From assembly GCF_004135935.1 (NCBI RefSeq), contig NZ_CP025086.1, positions 62,001 to 126,000 on the forward strand: a stretch of DNA of 64,000 bases, written 5' to 3'. The notes under the pieces were generated by a model. It was not told the origin of the DNA. It was given only the letters and a program-made list of their open reading frames with translations, and did not search any database. Of the stretch, positions 1 through 9,910 are shown piece after piece. Position 1 is the first letter of the stretch. Each line of letters begins with the position of its first letter. Made by a program: the position numbers and the translations under genes. The stretch comes from Methylovirgula ligni (GTDB taxonomy: Bacteria; Pseudomonadota; Alphaproteobacteria; Rhizobiales; Beijerinckiaceae).

Positions 1-327
1 GTTTGGCGGGAAATTCGGCCTCTTTCAAGGCGATAGAACGAGAATCGAGGCGCGAGCGGGGGACTATTCCTCTTTTGGCGCGCAGGCGCAAGGGGCGCCG
101 ATTCGACAACAGCGGCCCGGGCTCCATGCGCGCGTTCGGATTTGCGCAATATGGGACAAGCTCTGCACGCGGCGTTCGTTTATCCAGGTCCCGTTCTCGA
201 AACTGCATTTTCGCCCCATATACCTTACCTGAACCTCCAGAGCCCGGGATAAAATCCGGCCGGCCCCTTCGCCGGGCCGGTCCCTTATCATCCGGGATTT
301 GTCGCACGCGATTTCAAGGAGCACGCC
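1..327. other. Region upstream of ohr, no gene recognised
   Basis: No open frame here looks coding. Frames crossing this stretch on both strands run into ohr or give low-complexity Arg/Ala protein. A hairpin at 260-280 has 7-bp arms (CCGGCCC/GGGCCGG) and sits about 47 bases before the ohr start; it has no T-run and could be part of the ohr leader or the end of an upstream transcript. An OhrR operator might be expected here but I could not identify one. Confidence 0.5.
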
Positions 328-753
328 ATGTCGGTCAATGTTCTCTACCGCACCAAAGCCACTGCCACCGGCGGCCGCGAAGGCCATGCCCGAACGGAAG
401 ACGGCACGCTCGATGTCACGCTAACGACACCGAAGGAACTCGGCGGCGCCGGCAAGTCCGGCAATAATCCGGAAAAGCTTTTCGCCGCCGGCTATTCGGC
501 CTGCTTTCTCGGCGCGATGAAATTCGTCGCCTCGCAAGGCGGCCCGAAAGTGCCGGACGATACGACGGTGACGGGCAATGTCGGCATCGGGCCGCGTTCG
601 GAAGGCGGCTTCGGCCTCGATGTCGAGCTCGATATTTCGCTGCCGGGTCTGCCGCGCGACGAAGCCGAGGAATTGATTCACAAGGCGGATCAGGTCTGTC
701 CTTATTCCAATGCGTTGCGGGGCAATGTCCCGGTTCGTCTCAAGCTTGTCTAA
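328..753 (+). CDS. ohr: Organic hydroperoxide resistance protein Ohr (OsmC superfamily)
   Basis: A 141-aa thiol peroxidase that reduces organic hydroperoxides in the cytoplasm, normally recharged by lipoylated proteins. The two catalytic cysteines are in place: Cys59 in the GYSACF segment and Cys124 in the DQVCPYSNA segment. These match C60/C124 of characterised Ohr proteins, and the second motif is what separates Ohr from OsmC. The length is normal for the family. The ATG at 328 follows AAGGAG at 316-321. No OhrR-type MarR regulator is visible next to it. The next gene, an aldo/keto reductase, starts 69 bp downstream on the same strand, so shared transcription is possible. Confidence 0.93.
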   Translation: MSVNVLYRTKATATGGREGHARTEDGTLDVTLTTPKELGGAGKSGNNPEKLFAAGYSACFLGAMKFVASQGGPKVPDDTTVTGNVGIGPRSEGGFGLDVELDISLPGLPRDEAEELIHKADQVCPYSNALRGNVPVRLKLV

Positions 754-822
754 CGAGACGCGCACGCACCAACACGGCCGCGGCATCATTCGCGGCTGTT
801 CGCTTTCGGAGTTCGCAAAAAC

Positions 823-1797
823 ATGGACTATGTGAAGCTCGGCCGCACCGGCCTTGAGGTCTCCCCTATCTGCCTCGGTTGCATGACCTTCGGCGTGCCG
901 GGCCGCGGACCGCATTCCTGGACGCTCGATGAGGAAAAGAGCCGCCCGATCATCAAGAAGGCGCTCGAACTCGGCATCAATTTCTTCGATACCGCCAACG
1001 TCTATTCCGACGGTACGTCGGAGGAGATCGTCGGCCGCGCTCTGAAGGATTTCGCCTCACGCCAGGATGTCGTGATCGCGACCAAGGTACATGGCCGCAT
1101 GCATCCGGGGCCGAACGGCGCCGGCCTGTCGCGCCGCGCCATCCTCGCCGAGATCGACAACAGCCTGCGCCGCCTCGGCACCGATTTCGTCGATCTCTAT
1201 CAGATCCACCGCTGGGATCACGGCACGCCGATCGAAGAGACGCTTGAAGCGCTGCATGATGTCGTAAAGGCCGGCAAGGCGCGCTATATCGGCGCCTCGT
1301 CCATGTATGCGTGGCAATTCGCCAAGGCGCTCTATATATCGCGCCTCAACGGCTGGACGGAATTCGTCTCCATGCAGGATCACGTCAATCTCCTCAATCG
1401 CGAGGAGGAGCGCGAAATGCTGCCGCTCTGCCGCGACCAGAAGATCGCTGTCCTGCCCTGGAGTCCGTTGGCGCGGGGACGGCTCACCCGCGATTGGGAC
1501 GAGACGACCGAGCGGCAGAACACCGATGTTTTCGGTAAAACTTTGTACGGCCTCGACTCCGACCGCCAAGTCGCTGCGGCTGTGGCCGAGGTTGCCAAGG
1601 CCCGCGGCGTACCACGCGCGCAAGTCGCCCTCGCGTGGCTTTTACAGAAAGACGGCATTACCGCGCCGATCGTCGGCGCCTCCAAGTTCAATCACCTCGA
1701 CGATGCGGTTGCCGCACTGTCGCTCAAGCTGACGGCGGAGGAGATCGCCAAGCTGGAAGCGCCTTATGTGCCGCATCCGATCGTTGGTTTCCAATAA
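823..1797 (+). CDS. Aldo/keto reductase (YajO-like)
   Basis: A 324-aa NADPH-dependent aldo/keto reductase with a TIM-barrel fold. The catalytic tetrad of the superfamily can be read off: Asp56 and Tyr61 in FFDTANVYSDG, Lys88 in ATKVHG, and His129 in LYQIHRWDH. The N-terminal YVKLGRTGLEVSPICLGCMTFG and the C-terminal PIVGASK nucleotide-binding segment are typical of the AKR11-14 / YajO group. The substrate cannot be told from sequence. The start at 823 has CGGAG a little far upstream. The SDR gene follows after 11 bp, so the pair is probably one transcript, perhaps for aldehyde detoxification alongside ohr. Confidence 0.88.
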   Translation: MDYVKLGRTGLEVSPICLGCMTFGVPGRGPHSWTLDEEKSRPIIKKALELGINFFDTANVYSDGTSEEIVGRALKDFASRQDVVIATKVHGRMHPGPNGAGLSRRAILAEIDNSLRRLGTDFVDLYQIHRWDHGTPIEETLEALHDVVKAGKARYIGASSMYAWQFAKALYISRLNGWTEFVSMQDHVNLLNREEEREMLPLCRDQKIAVLPWSPLARGRLTRDWDETTERQNTDVFGKTLYGLDSDRQVAAAVAEVAKARGVPRAQVALAWLLQKDGITAPIVGASKFNHLDDAVAALSLKLTAEEIAKLEAPYVPHPIVGFQ

Positions 1798-1808
1798 AGG
1801 AGCTTGAG

Positions 1809-2639
1809 ATGAATTGGCTCATCACGGGTGTTTCCAGCGGCTTCGGCCGCGCGCTGTCGGAACTCATTCTGGAAAAAGGCGGCAAGGTCGCCGGCACGGT
1901 TCGCAAAGAGGCGGACAAAGCCGAATTCGAGAAGCTCGCGCCGGGCCGCGCCTTCGCCATTCTGCTCGATGTCACCGACGAGGCCGCGGTGCATCGCGGC
2001 GTTGCCGAAGCCGAGGAAAAGCTCGGCGGCATCGAAGTGCTCGTCAATAATGCGGGCTATGGGTTCGAGGGCGCGCTGGAAGAAGCGACGCTGGCGGATT
2101 TCCGCGCGCAGTTCGATGTCAACGTCTTCGGCGCCGTCGCGATGATGCAGGCGACCCTGCCCTATCTGCGCAGCCGCCGGGCCGGCCACATCCTCAACAT
2201 CAGTTCGATGGGCGGGCTGGCGACCTTCCCCGGCATCTCCGCCTATCACGGCAGCAAGTTCGCGCTCGAAGGCATTTCGGAATCGCTCGCCAAGGAAGTG
2301 AAGCACCTCGGCATCAAGGTGACGATCATCGAGCCGGGTGGCTTCCGCACCGATTGGGCCGGGCGCTCGATGCGCCACGTCGAGCGCACGATCGAGGATT
2401 ATGAACCGTCCGCGGGCTGGTCGCGCAAAAGGCTCGCCGAGCGCAACGGCCGCCAGCCGGGCGATCCGCGCAAAGCCGCGGAAGCGATGCTGCTTATTGT
2501 CGAATCGCCGGAGCCGCCGCTGCATCTCCTGCTCGGCTCGGACGCGCTGCAACTCGCCGGGGAAAAGCTCGGCGCGCTGCAGACCGAGATCATGAAATGG
2601 GCGCCGGTGTCAGCGGGGACGGATTACCCGAAGCAGTAA
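1809..2639 (+). CDS. Short-chain dehydrogenase/reductase
   Basis: A 276-aa classical SDR. The Rossmann motif TGVSSGFG is at residues 6-13, followed by the NNAG structural motif, the catalytic Ser in LNISSMGG, and Tyr/Lys in SAYHGSKFALEG. These are the features of an NAD(P)H-dependent oxidoreductase; the substrate is unknown. The ATG at 1809 has AAAGGAG immediately upstream, overlapping the stop of the aldo/keto reductase gene, so I prefer it to longer in-frame extensions. The stop codon abuts the stop of convergent pbpC (2640) with no intervening base, leaving no room for a separate terminator. Confidence 0.87.
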   Translation: MNWLITGVSSGFGRALSELILEKGGKVAGTVRKEADKAEFEKLAPGRAFAILLDVTDEAAVHRGVAEAEEKLGGIEVLVNNAGYGFEGALEEATLADFRAQFDVNVFGAVAMMQATLPYLRSRRAGHILNISSMGGLATFPGISAYHGSKFALEGISESLAKEVKHLGIKVTIIEPGGFRTDWAGRSMRHVERTIEDYEPSAGWSRKRLAERNGRQPGDPRKAAEAMLLIVESPEPPLHLLLGSDALQLAGEKLGALQTEIMKWAPVSAGTDYPKQ

Positions 2640-4712
2640 TTATTGCAGCCGCACCTGCACGCTGTCGGACTGGCCTTTGGCGTCCATCACCGAGATGCGG
2701 GCGAAGCCTGCGCCGTCCGGCGTCCATTCTGAATCGCGGCGCGGATCGGGCGTGCCGACCGGCGCACCGTTGACCATCCAGCGGAACGGCGGCACGCCGC
2801 CTTCCGCCTTCAGCGCCAGATCGCTGCCGTCCGGCGCGGACAGGCCGAGATCGACGCGGGCGCCGTTCGGCGGATAGACGATCTTCAGCGCCTGCGTATC
2901 GCCATCGCCTGCCTCCGCCGCGTGGTCGTCACTGAGCTGGCGCAACGGCGGCGGCAGGTCGGCCGTGCGCGCGACGAGCGCATCGGCAGGCTTCGGAATG
3001 ATCTCGTAAGAACTGCCGACGCGGGCAAAGGCATCGAAGAGGATTGGCGCGGCGGCAACGCGGCCGATGAGCCCCGGCACAGCGGCATTGTCCGGGCGTC
3101 CGACCCAGACGCCGATCGTATTCCTGCGATCGAAACCGACCGCCCAGGCATCGCGATAGCCATAGGAGGTGCCCGTCTTGAAAGCGAGACGGTTATAGGG
3201 CGCATTGTCCGGCGGCGGCGCACCGCGCAGAATGTCCGCAACATACCAGGCCGAGACCGGCTCGCAGATGCGCGCATGCGATGCCAGCGCGCCCAAGACG
3301 CGCTCATGCAGAGTGGGCACGCTGCCGCCGCGCGCGAGGCCCGCGTAGAGTTTGACGAGATCGGTCAGCTTGATGCCGACGCCGCCAAGCCCGATGGCGA
3401 GGCCCGGCGGTTGGTCTTCCGGCAATTCGACATCGGCGCCGGCGCTGCGCAGCCGGGCAAGAAACCGCTCCGGCCCCACGGCATTGAGCAGTTCGACAGC
3501 CGGCAGATTGAGCGACATCTGCAGCGCGTGGCGCGCCGTCACCGTACCCTCGAAGCCGAGATCGAAATCCTCCGGTGCATATTGGCCGAAATGCACCGGC
3601 CGGTCGTCGAGTACGGTTTCGGGATGGGCGACGCCGGATTCGAAGGCGAGCGCGTAGATGAAAGGCTTCAGCGCCGAGCCGGGCGAGCGCAAGGCCCTGG
3701 TCATGTCGATGGCGCCAGCACGTGAGGCCGAAAAATAATCCGCGCCGCCGACATGGGCGCGAATTTCGCCTGTCGCATTGTCGACAACGAGAATGGCGAC
3801 GGAAATTCTTGGGCCCAGCCGCTGCGCGCTTTCATGCGCCAGTCTTTCCAGCGCGGCCTGCCAGCCGGCCGAGAGCGTCAGCCGATGCGTGCCGTGCTCC
3901 TTGTCGGCGCGCAGCGCCGCCTCTGCCGCATGGGGCGCCAGATGCGGAAAAGCCAGACGGCTGTGCGGCACGTTCTGCTGCATTGCCTCGTCACGTTCGG
4001 CGAGCGTGATGACGCCGCGGCGATAGGCGCGCTCCAGAACGCGGTCGCGGGCCGTCCGCGCTCGCGCCGGGAAACGATCCGGACGTCGCGCTTCCGGCGC
4101 CTGCGGCAACGCGACGAGCAGCGCCGCCTCCGCGACGCTGAGGCGCTTCGGCTCCTTGCCGAAATAGGCGAGGCTCGCCGCCCGCACGCCTTCGATATTG
4201 CCGCCGTAGGGCGCGAGGACGAAATAGAGATCGAGAATGATCGGCTTGGCATATTGCTGTTCGAGCTGCAGCGCGCGCGCCATCTGCTTCACCTTGGCGG
4301 CGGCCGATCTTTCCTTGCGCGGCTCGAGCAGACGCGCGACCTGCATCGTCAATGTCGAGCCGCCGGAGACGATCCGCCCCCGTGTCGCGAATTGCGCCGC
4401 CGCGCGGGCGAGCGCTTCGAGATCAACGCCGTGGTGCTCATAGAAGCGATGGTCCTCGTAGGCGAGCAGCATGGCGACGAAACGCGGATCGATATCCGGC
4501 AGGCTCACCGGCAGGCGCCAGCGCCCATCCGGCATGGTGAAGGCGCGCAGCAGTTTTCCGTCGCGGTCGAGAACCTCCGGCGACGTGCGCTCGCTCGTCG
4601 CGAGATCGAGCGGATGCAGGCTGGCGAAATAACCATCCCACGCCCAAGAGAGACTATAGCCCGCGGCGACGATGGCCAGGCTGAAAAGGGCGAGCCAATA
4701 CCGCGGCTTCAT
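2640..4712 (-). CDS. pbpC: Penicillin-binding protein 1C, bifunctional
   Basis: A 690-aa class A PBP anchored in the inner membrane by one N-terminal helix (about residues 6-26). The glycosyltransferase domain has the family-51 signature EDHRFYEHHGVD with the catalytic Glu, and GGSTLTMQ. The transpeptidase domain has SxxK (SPGSALKPF), SxN (SLNLPAVEL) and KTGT (KTGTSYGYRDAW). The C-terminal segment with PPNGARVDL is the BiPBP_C domain typical of PBP1c. The ATG overlaps the stop of the alpha-2-macroglobulin gene as ATGA (4709-4712), a sign of translational coupling. An in-frame extension to 4940 lies wholly inside that upstream gene and was rejected. The pairing with A2M is a well-known association, thought to link wall repair with protease trapping. 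Confidence 0.93.
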   Translation of the reverse strand: MKPRYWLALFSLAIVAAGYSLSWAWDGYFASLHPLDLATSERTSPEVLDRDGKLLRAFTMPDGRWRLPVSLPDIDPRFVAMLLAYEDHRFYEHHGVDLEALARAAAQFATRGRIVSGGSTLTMQVARLLEPRKERSAAAKVKQMARALQLEQQYAKPIILDLYFVLAPYGGNIEGVRAASLAYFGKEPKRLSVAEAALLVALPQAPEARRPDRFPARARTARDRVLERAYRRGVITLAERDEAMQQNVPHSRLAFPHLAPHAAEAALRADKEHGTHRLTLSAGWQAALERLAHESAQRLGPRISVAILVVDNATGEIRAHVGGADYFSASRAGAIDMTRALRSPGSALKPFIYALAFESGVAHPETVLDDRPVHFGQYAPEDFDLGFEGTVTARHALQMSLNLPAVELLNAVGPERFLARLRSAGADVELPEDQPPGLAIGLGGVGIKLTDLVKLYAGLARGGSVPTLHERVLGALASHARICEPVSAWYVADILRGAPPPDNAPYNRLAFKTGTSYGYRDAWAVGFDRRNTIGVWVGRPDNAAVPGLIGRVAAAPILFDAFARVGSSYEIIPKPADALVARTADLPPPLRQLSDDHAAEAGDGDTQALKIVYPPNGARVDLGLSAPDGSDLALKAEGGVPPFRWMVNGAPVGTPDPRRDSEWTPDGAGFARISVMDAKGQSDSVQVRLQ

Positions 4713-7700
4713 TTCGGCGCCGCGATCGTCACCGCGCCATAGTTGGTGCGCGCATACCGCTGCGGCCGATACATATCCTGGATCGTCGCCGCCGGAGCGA
4801 CATAATGGCCGGGCGTTACGGCGCGGACGATATAGGCGACGGCGAAAGTCGCCGCCGATTGGCCATCGCGATCGAAAGCCGCGACGAAGCGATCGTCGCG
4901 ATATTCCGTATGCGTCGGCTGCACATCGGTCTTCACCCACGAGAGGCTGTCGACATCGCCGCCGTCATAGAGATCGGGATTGTCGATCTCAAGCCCGGCT
5001 GGCAGCGGATCGTCGAGCACCAGATGCGAATAGCTCGCGACGCTCTCCGTCACCTTCAGCGTGATGACGAGGCGATCGTTCTGCTTGATCTTCGTCGGAT
5101 CGAGCGGCGTGCCGTCGAGCGAATAATAGCCGCGCTCCAAGGTATAGCCCTGCCCTGCCGCCGGCTCCGGCACGATCGGATTGCCCGAAGTCGTCAGCGC
5201 GAGGGCAACCGGCTGCTGGCCCTGATTGACGAGCTTCACCGGCGCCGCCGCGAGAGTCGAAGCGAGCCACGTCCGATAATAGGCGCCATTATGTGTCGTC
5301 CCATCGATGCCGAGCGATATCGATTGATCGCGCGCGGCCAGCGCCTCGGCTGCAAGCACCATCCAGGATTCCTCCTGCGTGCTGGCATAGGTGATCGCGT
5401 CGCGGGCGCTTTCGACGACCCGAACCGCCTTGTCAATCTGCGCGCTGTCGGCGCCGCCCTCGACCGCGAGCGTCAGAAGCCCGGCGCCATCGCGCAGACG
5501 CGAGCCGAAATCGACGCGCGTGAGGCTGTCCTTGTCGTTCGCCTGGGCAAGGCTTTGGCCCGCCGCGGCGAAGACTTTCGCTGCCCGGCCCCGGTCGCCG
5601 AGCAAGGCGAGCGCGGCAGCGATCTGCGCCCGCGCCAGCGGCGTCGTGAAGACCGGCAGCCGCGCGTCGGCGAGATAGCGCAGATCTTCCATCACCGGCT
5701 TGCCGTTGCGCGCGAGCACATAGATCGCATAGGCGAGCCCGCTGCTCTGCCCCGCTTCGACATCGCTGGTATTGGCGACGAAATTGCGCAACCGCTCCAG
5801 CGCCTGGGCGTAGGCCTGCTGCGGCACGTCATAACCTTCCTCCCGCGCGCGGGTCAGGAAATCGGTGACGAAAGCGTTGAGCCATTCGTCGCTCGCATTG
5901 TCGGACGACCAGAGCCCGAAGGCGCCGCTCGAATCCTGCCGCGCCAGCAGAATCGCAATCGCGCGATTGACGCGATCGGCAATGCCCGTATCGAAGGCGA
6001 GCGCCTTCGGATCAGCGAGCTTGCCGACATAGAGCAGCGGCATGGTGCGGCTCACGAGCTGCTCGGAACATTCGAACGGATAATCCGCGAGCGATTGCAG
6101 GAGCCCAGCCGCGTCGATGCCGGAAAGACTTGCGACGGCGGCCGAGACGCGGCCGGTGCCGGGAAGAAACTCGGCCGTCAAGTCTTTGCTCACCAGGACG
6201 GAATCGCCCGGCGCGATCTGCCGCACGATGCGGCGATAGACGCTCGACGTTCCCGCTTCGACATCGAGCGCGAAATTGCGCTCGGTGGTGAATTTCGGCC
6301 CGTGCATTTTGAAGTCGATGCTGGCGGTGCCAACACCCGTGCCGATCAGCGGAACCGAGAGCGACGTGCGCTCGGCCGCCGCGAGCTTGATCGTCCCATG
6401 CGCGTGCGCGCCGACCGTCACCGGGCCGTCCGTCGTGACCTCATAGCTATAGGCGCCCGCCTGTCCCTCGACATTGTCGATCTGCAGATAAAGCCGCGAA
6501 TGATCCTTCAGCGCGAGGAAGCGCGGCAGCGTCGGTTGCACGACGACCGGATCGCGGACGATGACGTCTTCGTTGGCGCTGCCGACGCGCGTTTTCGTCC
6601 AGGCGACGGCGGCGAGCCGCATGGTGCCGTTGAACGGCGGCAGATCGAAGCCGATCTCCGCCTTGCCGTCCGCGCCGACTTTCACAACGCCGGAAAAGAG
6701 TGCCAGTGGCGCCTCCGTCGGTTTGTTGCCCTGAAGCTCGCCACCCGCATCGCCGCCGGATCGGATCGCGCCCGCGGTGCCTTGCGTTCCATCAATCAGG
6801 AAGCCGTAGAGATCGCGGATTTCCGTGGCGAGCGTGCGCTGGCCATAGAAATAGGCGCTCGGATCCGGCGTCTGATAATGAGTGAGATTGAGGATGCCGA
6901 CATCGACTGCGGCGAGTGTGACATAAGCCTCGTCGCCGGGCTGAAGGCCGGCGAGCGTGACCGGCACGCTGATGTGCTCGTGCGGGCGCAGCTTTTCCGG
7001 CGCGCCGATGGCAATGTTGAGCTTGTGGCTGGCGGCGGCAATGCTGAACCACGCGAGCCCGAGCGCGCGGCCGGGATTGCGCTGCGCCGCCTGATCGAGC
7101 GGGCGATGCGCGAAGACGACCGCATAAGCGCCGGCGCCCCAATTCACGCCGACCGGAACGCTGACGATATTGTCGCCCTTCTTCACATCGACGAGCGCGG
7201 AATATTCGAGCTGATCGTTGAGGATCGCGACCGTCGCGGTACCGGCAAAGCGCGAGGCGATCTTGAGCTTCATCGCATCGCCCGGCGCGTAATCTTCCTT
7301 ATCGAGCGTGACTTCGAGAAGATCGGGCGCGCCCGCCGTCGCCTCGCCGGACCAGCCGACGCCGAAGGTCACGCTGGTGGGCGCATCGTTCGGATCGGCG
7401 CTCGCGATGTCGAGACGATAATCACCGAGTTCGACCGGCGCGGCGATCTTGCCCAAAGCATCAGCGGTTAAATCGAGTGTTCCCGTGGCAACGCGGCGCG
7501 AGGATTTCACTTCCTCGAAATCCCAATGGCCATCCTGATTGTACCATTGGTAATCCGTGATCAGCCGATAGAGCGACCAGGTAAGGCCTTTGCGCGCGAC
7601 CCGGGCGGCGCTGGAATTGATCGCGATGACATCGAAATTGGCTATGTCGCCGTCGCCAAGTGAGGTGAAATCCTTCTTCACCCCAATGAGGCCGCCCTTC

Positions 7701-9910
7701 GGCAAGATCGGCAGCGTGACATTGCGCTCGACAGCGCGTCCGCCCGGTTCGCCGACACGCAACACCACCTTGGCTTCCAGCGGCTGCGTCGCGGCGATAT
7801 CGGGAATTGGCACATCGACCGCGGCATCGCCCGTGTCGTCGGTCGTGACAATCGTCGGCAGGTCTTTGCTCACCGCCTCGAAGGTCTGGTCCTGTAACCC
7901 GGCCTCATAGCCTCGGAGAACCGGCAGGCCATGGTCGCCCGCCGCCTCGACGGTCACCTCGCCTCCGACATCGAGGCCGGAGCCCGGCGCGCCGTAGAGA
8001 TAGCGCGAATTGGTGTCGACCGTCGTCGTGTCCCCGGCCCGCACCTGCGTCTCGCGCGGCTTCAGCTTGAAGTCGAGGCGCTCGGGGACATAGTCCTCAA
8101 CGAGAAATGTCGTCTCGCCGACCGGCGCGCCCTTGGGATCGACGTAGGCCTGCACGCGCCATGTGCCGCTCGCGCTCGACGGCAGCAGAGGCAACGCATA
8201 GCTGCGCCCGCCGGCGCCCTGATCCGCGACCAGCATGCGCCTGTATTCGACGCCATCCGGCCGCCTGGCGATGAGCGTCAGCGGCACGCCCTCCTTCGCG
8301 ACGCCCTTATCGTCGCGAAGGAGGGCCGTGACATAGACCGTCTCGCCCGAGCGATAAACGCCGCGCTCCGTGAAAACCTGCGCATCGAGCGGCTGCGTCA
8401 CGTCGCGACCCTTGACGCCGCGATCCGTCAGGTCGAACGCGCTTTGCTGGAGATTGAGAAAGCCGTAATCGCCTTTGCCGTCCTCGGCGACGACGAGCCC
8501 CGGCGCCAGTCCGCCGCTGCCGCGCGACAGGCCGGGCTCGAAGCGCACATAGCCGCTCGCGTCGCTCTGCTTGGTCGCTAGAATCTCATTGTCACGCGCG
8601 ACGAGGCGCAACGAGATGCCGCTGAGCGGCTTCGCCGTCGTCAGCGAGCGGATGAAGACATGCAACCCGTCGCGACTCGTCAGCGCGGTGAGGCCGAGAT
8701 CGGAGACGACGAACCATTGCGTCGCGACATTGCTGTAATCGTCGGCCCCCGCCTGCAAAGCGTCGGCGGGCTTGGCGGTCATGATGTAGACACCGGCCTC
8801 AAGCGTGCCCACCGCCTCCAGTACCGGGAAAGCGGTCGTCACATCCTTGTTGAGCTCGCTCGCGACATCGAGCGTGCCCTTCCAGATTTTGCGCGCGTCG
8901 CTGTCCTTGAATTGCTGCAGACGATAGGAGGAGAGCTGCGTCAGGAAATCGCTGGAGCTGATGATCGGCAGCAGGCTGCGGTCGCTGACGCGCAAAATCT
9001 GCACGGCGACTTTCTTGACATTGACGGAGACGACCGGAATGCCCTGCTGGCCGACGCGCGGCAGCACATAATTCTTGCCGGTGAAATGCACCTGCTCGGA
9101 ACGGTCGCGCACATAGATGTCATAGACCGCCGTGCGCAGAAGCTGCTCGCCGACCGAGGACGGAAGTCCCTGGCGCAAGGTGATCGTATAATGCTGGCCG
9201 TGATGCAGACCATCGACGCAAATCTGCTGGTCTTCGTTCGAAACCGCCGGCCGGTCGATGCCGGCGACACTCACATAAGAGGCGAAATCGACGTGGCCAC
9301 TGGCGAGCGATTCCGAGAACTGGAAGCACGCGCGCGGTGCGGCCGAGTCTTTGTCCACCTTGTATTCGAGAATACGGAAGCCGTAGGTTTCACGCTCTTT
9401 CTGATACGTCGTACGGATATCGGCATTTTCGGCAAGCGCCAGGCTCGCGTGATAGGCATTGAGCGAAGGGCGCCATAATTCGCGTTGCGCGAAGACCGCA
9501 CCGAGCTGCGCCAGAGCCTGCGCCGCCGTACTCTTGTCCGGGGCCTTGGTATAAGCGAGATAGGCGGCAGTCGAAGCGGCCTGCAAAATGTCATCGGTCT
9601 TGCCGGAGGCGACCTCGGCGCGCGAGTAAGCCAGCCACGCGCCGAAATCGTCCGGCGCGATCGCGATCAATCCGGCGATCGCATGCAGCATCGCTTTGGT
9701 ATCGCCCTTGGCAAGGGCCGCCGCCGCGGCTTTGCGCAGGGAATCGGGAGTTTGGTCCTTGAGATCGTCGCCGTCTTGCGCCACCTGCGCCGCGAGCCGC
9801 AGCGCATCGCTGGTGAGGTCCGAATTGCTGTAATCGCTCTGCAAGGCCGAAGCGCCGCTAGCGACAACGAGACCCAACATCAGCCCGAACAAGGCGGCGA
9901 TCATGCGCAT
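4709..9910 (-). CDS. Bacterial alpha-2-macroglobulin (YfhM-like protease trap)
   Basis: A 1733-aa periplasmic alpha-2-macroglobulin. It opens with a clean signal peptide, MRMIAALFGLMLGLVV then ASGASA. There is no lipobox cysteine, so unlike E. coli YfhM it should be soluble or loosely attached rather than a lipoprotein. The thioester motif CxEQ is present as CSEQ at residues 1281-1284, inside the usual YPFEC context, so it belongs to the covalent protease-trapping group. The macroglobulin, bait-region and alpha-toroid parts fit the length. The ATG at 9910 is chosen from the signal peptide; an in-frame extension to 10114 encodes Arg/Cys-rich non-signal sequence. pbpC follows with a 4-bp overlap. 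Confidence 0.93.
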   Translation of the reverse strand: MRMIAALFGLMLGLVVASGASALQSDYSNSDLTSDALRLAAQVAQDGDDLKDQTPDSLRKAAAAALAKGDTKAMLHAIAGLIAIAPDDFGAWLAYSRAEVASGKTDDILQAASTAAYLAYTKAPDKSTAAQALAQLGAVFAQRELWRPSLNAYHASLALAENADIRTTYQKERETYGFRILEYKVDKDSAAPRACFQFSESLASGHVDFASYVSVAGIDRPAVSNEDQQICVDGLHHGQHYTITLRQGLPSSVGEQLLRTAVYDIYVRDRSEQVHFTGKNYVLPRVGQQGIPVVSVNVKKVAVQILRVSDRSLLPIISSSDFLTQLSSYRLQQFKDSDARKIWKGTLDVASELNKDVTTAFPVLEAVGTLEAGVYIMTAKPADALQAGADDYSNVATQWFVVSDLGLTALTSRDGLHVFIRSLTTAKPLSGISLRLVARDNEILATKQSDASGYVRFEPGLSRGSGGLAPGLVVAEDGKGDYGFLNLQQSAFDLTDRGVKGRDVTQPLDAQVFTERGVYRSGETVYVTALLRDDKGVAKEGVPLTLIARRPDGVEYRRMLVADQGAGGRSYALPLLPSSASGTWRVQAYVDPKGAPVGETTFLVEDYVPERLDFKLKPRETQVRAGDTTTVDTNSRYLYGAPGSGLDVGGEVTVEAAGDHGLPVLRGYEAGLQDQTFEAVSKDLPTIVTTDDTGDAAVDVPIPDIAATQPLEAKVVLRVGEPGGRAVERNVTLPILPKGGLIGVKKDFTSLGDGDIANFDVIAINSSAARVARKGLTWSLYRLITDYQWYNQDGHWDFEEVKSSRRVATGTLDLTADALGKIAAPVELGDYRLDIASADPNDAPTSVTFGVGWSGEATAGAPDLLEVTLDKEDYAPGDAMKLKIASRFAGTATVAILNDQLEYSALVDVKKGDNIVSVPVGVNWGAGAYAVVFAHRPLDQAAQRNPGRALGLAWFSIAAASHKLNIAIGAPEKLRPHEHISVPVTLAGLQPGDEAYVTLAAVDVGILNLTHYQTPDPSAYFYGQRTLATEIRDLYGFLIDGTQGTAGAIRSGGDAGGELQGNKPTEAPLALFSGVVKVGADGKAEIGFDLPPFNGTMRLAAVAWTKTRVGSANEDVIVRDPVVVQPTLPRFLALKDHSRLYLQIDNVEGQAGAYSYEVTTDGPVTVGAHAHGTIKLAAAERTSLSVPLIGTGVGTASIDFKMHGPKFTTERNFALDVEAGTSSVYRRIVRQIAPGDSVLVSKDLTAEFLPGTGRVSAAVASLSGIDAAGLLQSLADYPFECSEQLVSRTMPLLYVGKLADPKALAFDTGIADRVNRAIAILLARQDSSGAFGLWSSDNASDEWLNAFVTDFLTRAREEGYDVPQQAYAQALERLRNFVANTSDVEAGQSSGLAYAIYVLARNGKPVMEDLRYLADARLPVFTTPLARAQIAAALALLGDRGRAAKVFAAAGQSLAQANDKDSLTRVDFGSRLRDGAGLLTLAVEGGADSAQIDKAVRVVESARDAITYASTQEESWMVLAAEALAARDQSISLGIDGTTHNGAYYRTWLASTLAAAPVKLVNQGQQPVALALTTSGNPIVPEPAAGQGYTLERGYYSLDGTPLDPTKIKQNDRLVITLKVTESVASYSHLVLDDPLPAGLEIDNPDLYDGGDVDSLSWVKTDVQPTHTEYRDDRFVAAFDRDGQSAATFAVAYIVRAVTPGHYVAPAATIQDMYRPQRYARTNYGAVTIAAPK

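Noticed and set aside
64..387. Minus-strand frame of 107 codons at the left end
   Set aside because: Overlaps the ohr start in antisense; no recognisable domain or ribosome site.
777..796. Hairpin GCCGCG/CGCGGC between ohr and the aldo/keto reductase gene
   Set aside because: Only 6-bp arms and no T-run; too weak to call a terminator.
4805..7471. A very long plus-strand open frame (888 codons) opposite the A2M gene
   Set aside because: It is antisense to a clear A2M coding sequence. It is Arg/Ile/Ala-rich without any domain, as expected from GC-rich codon shadowing.
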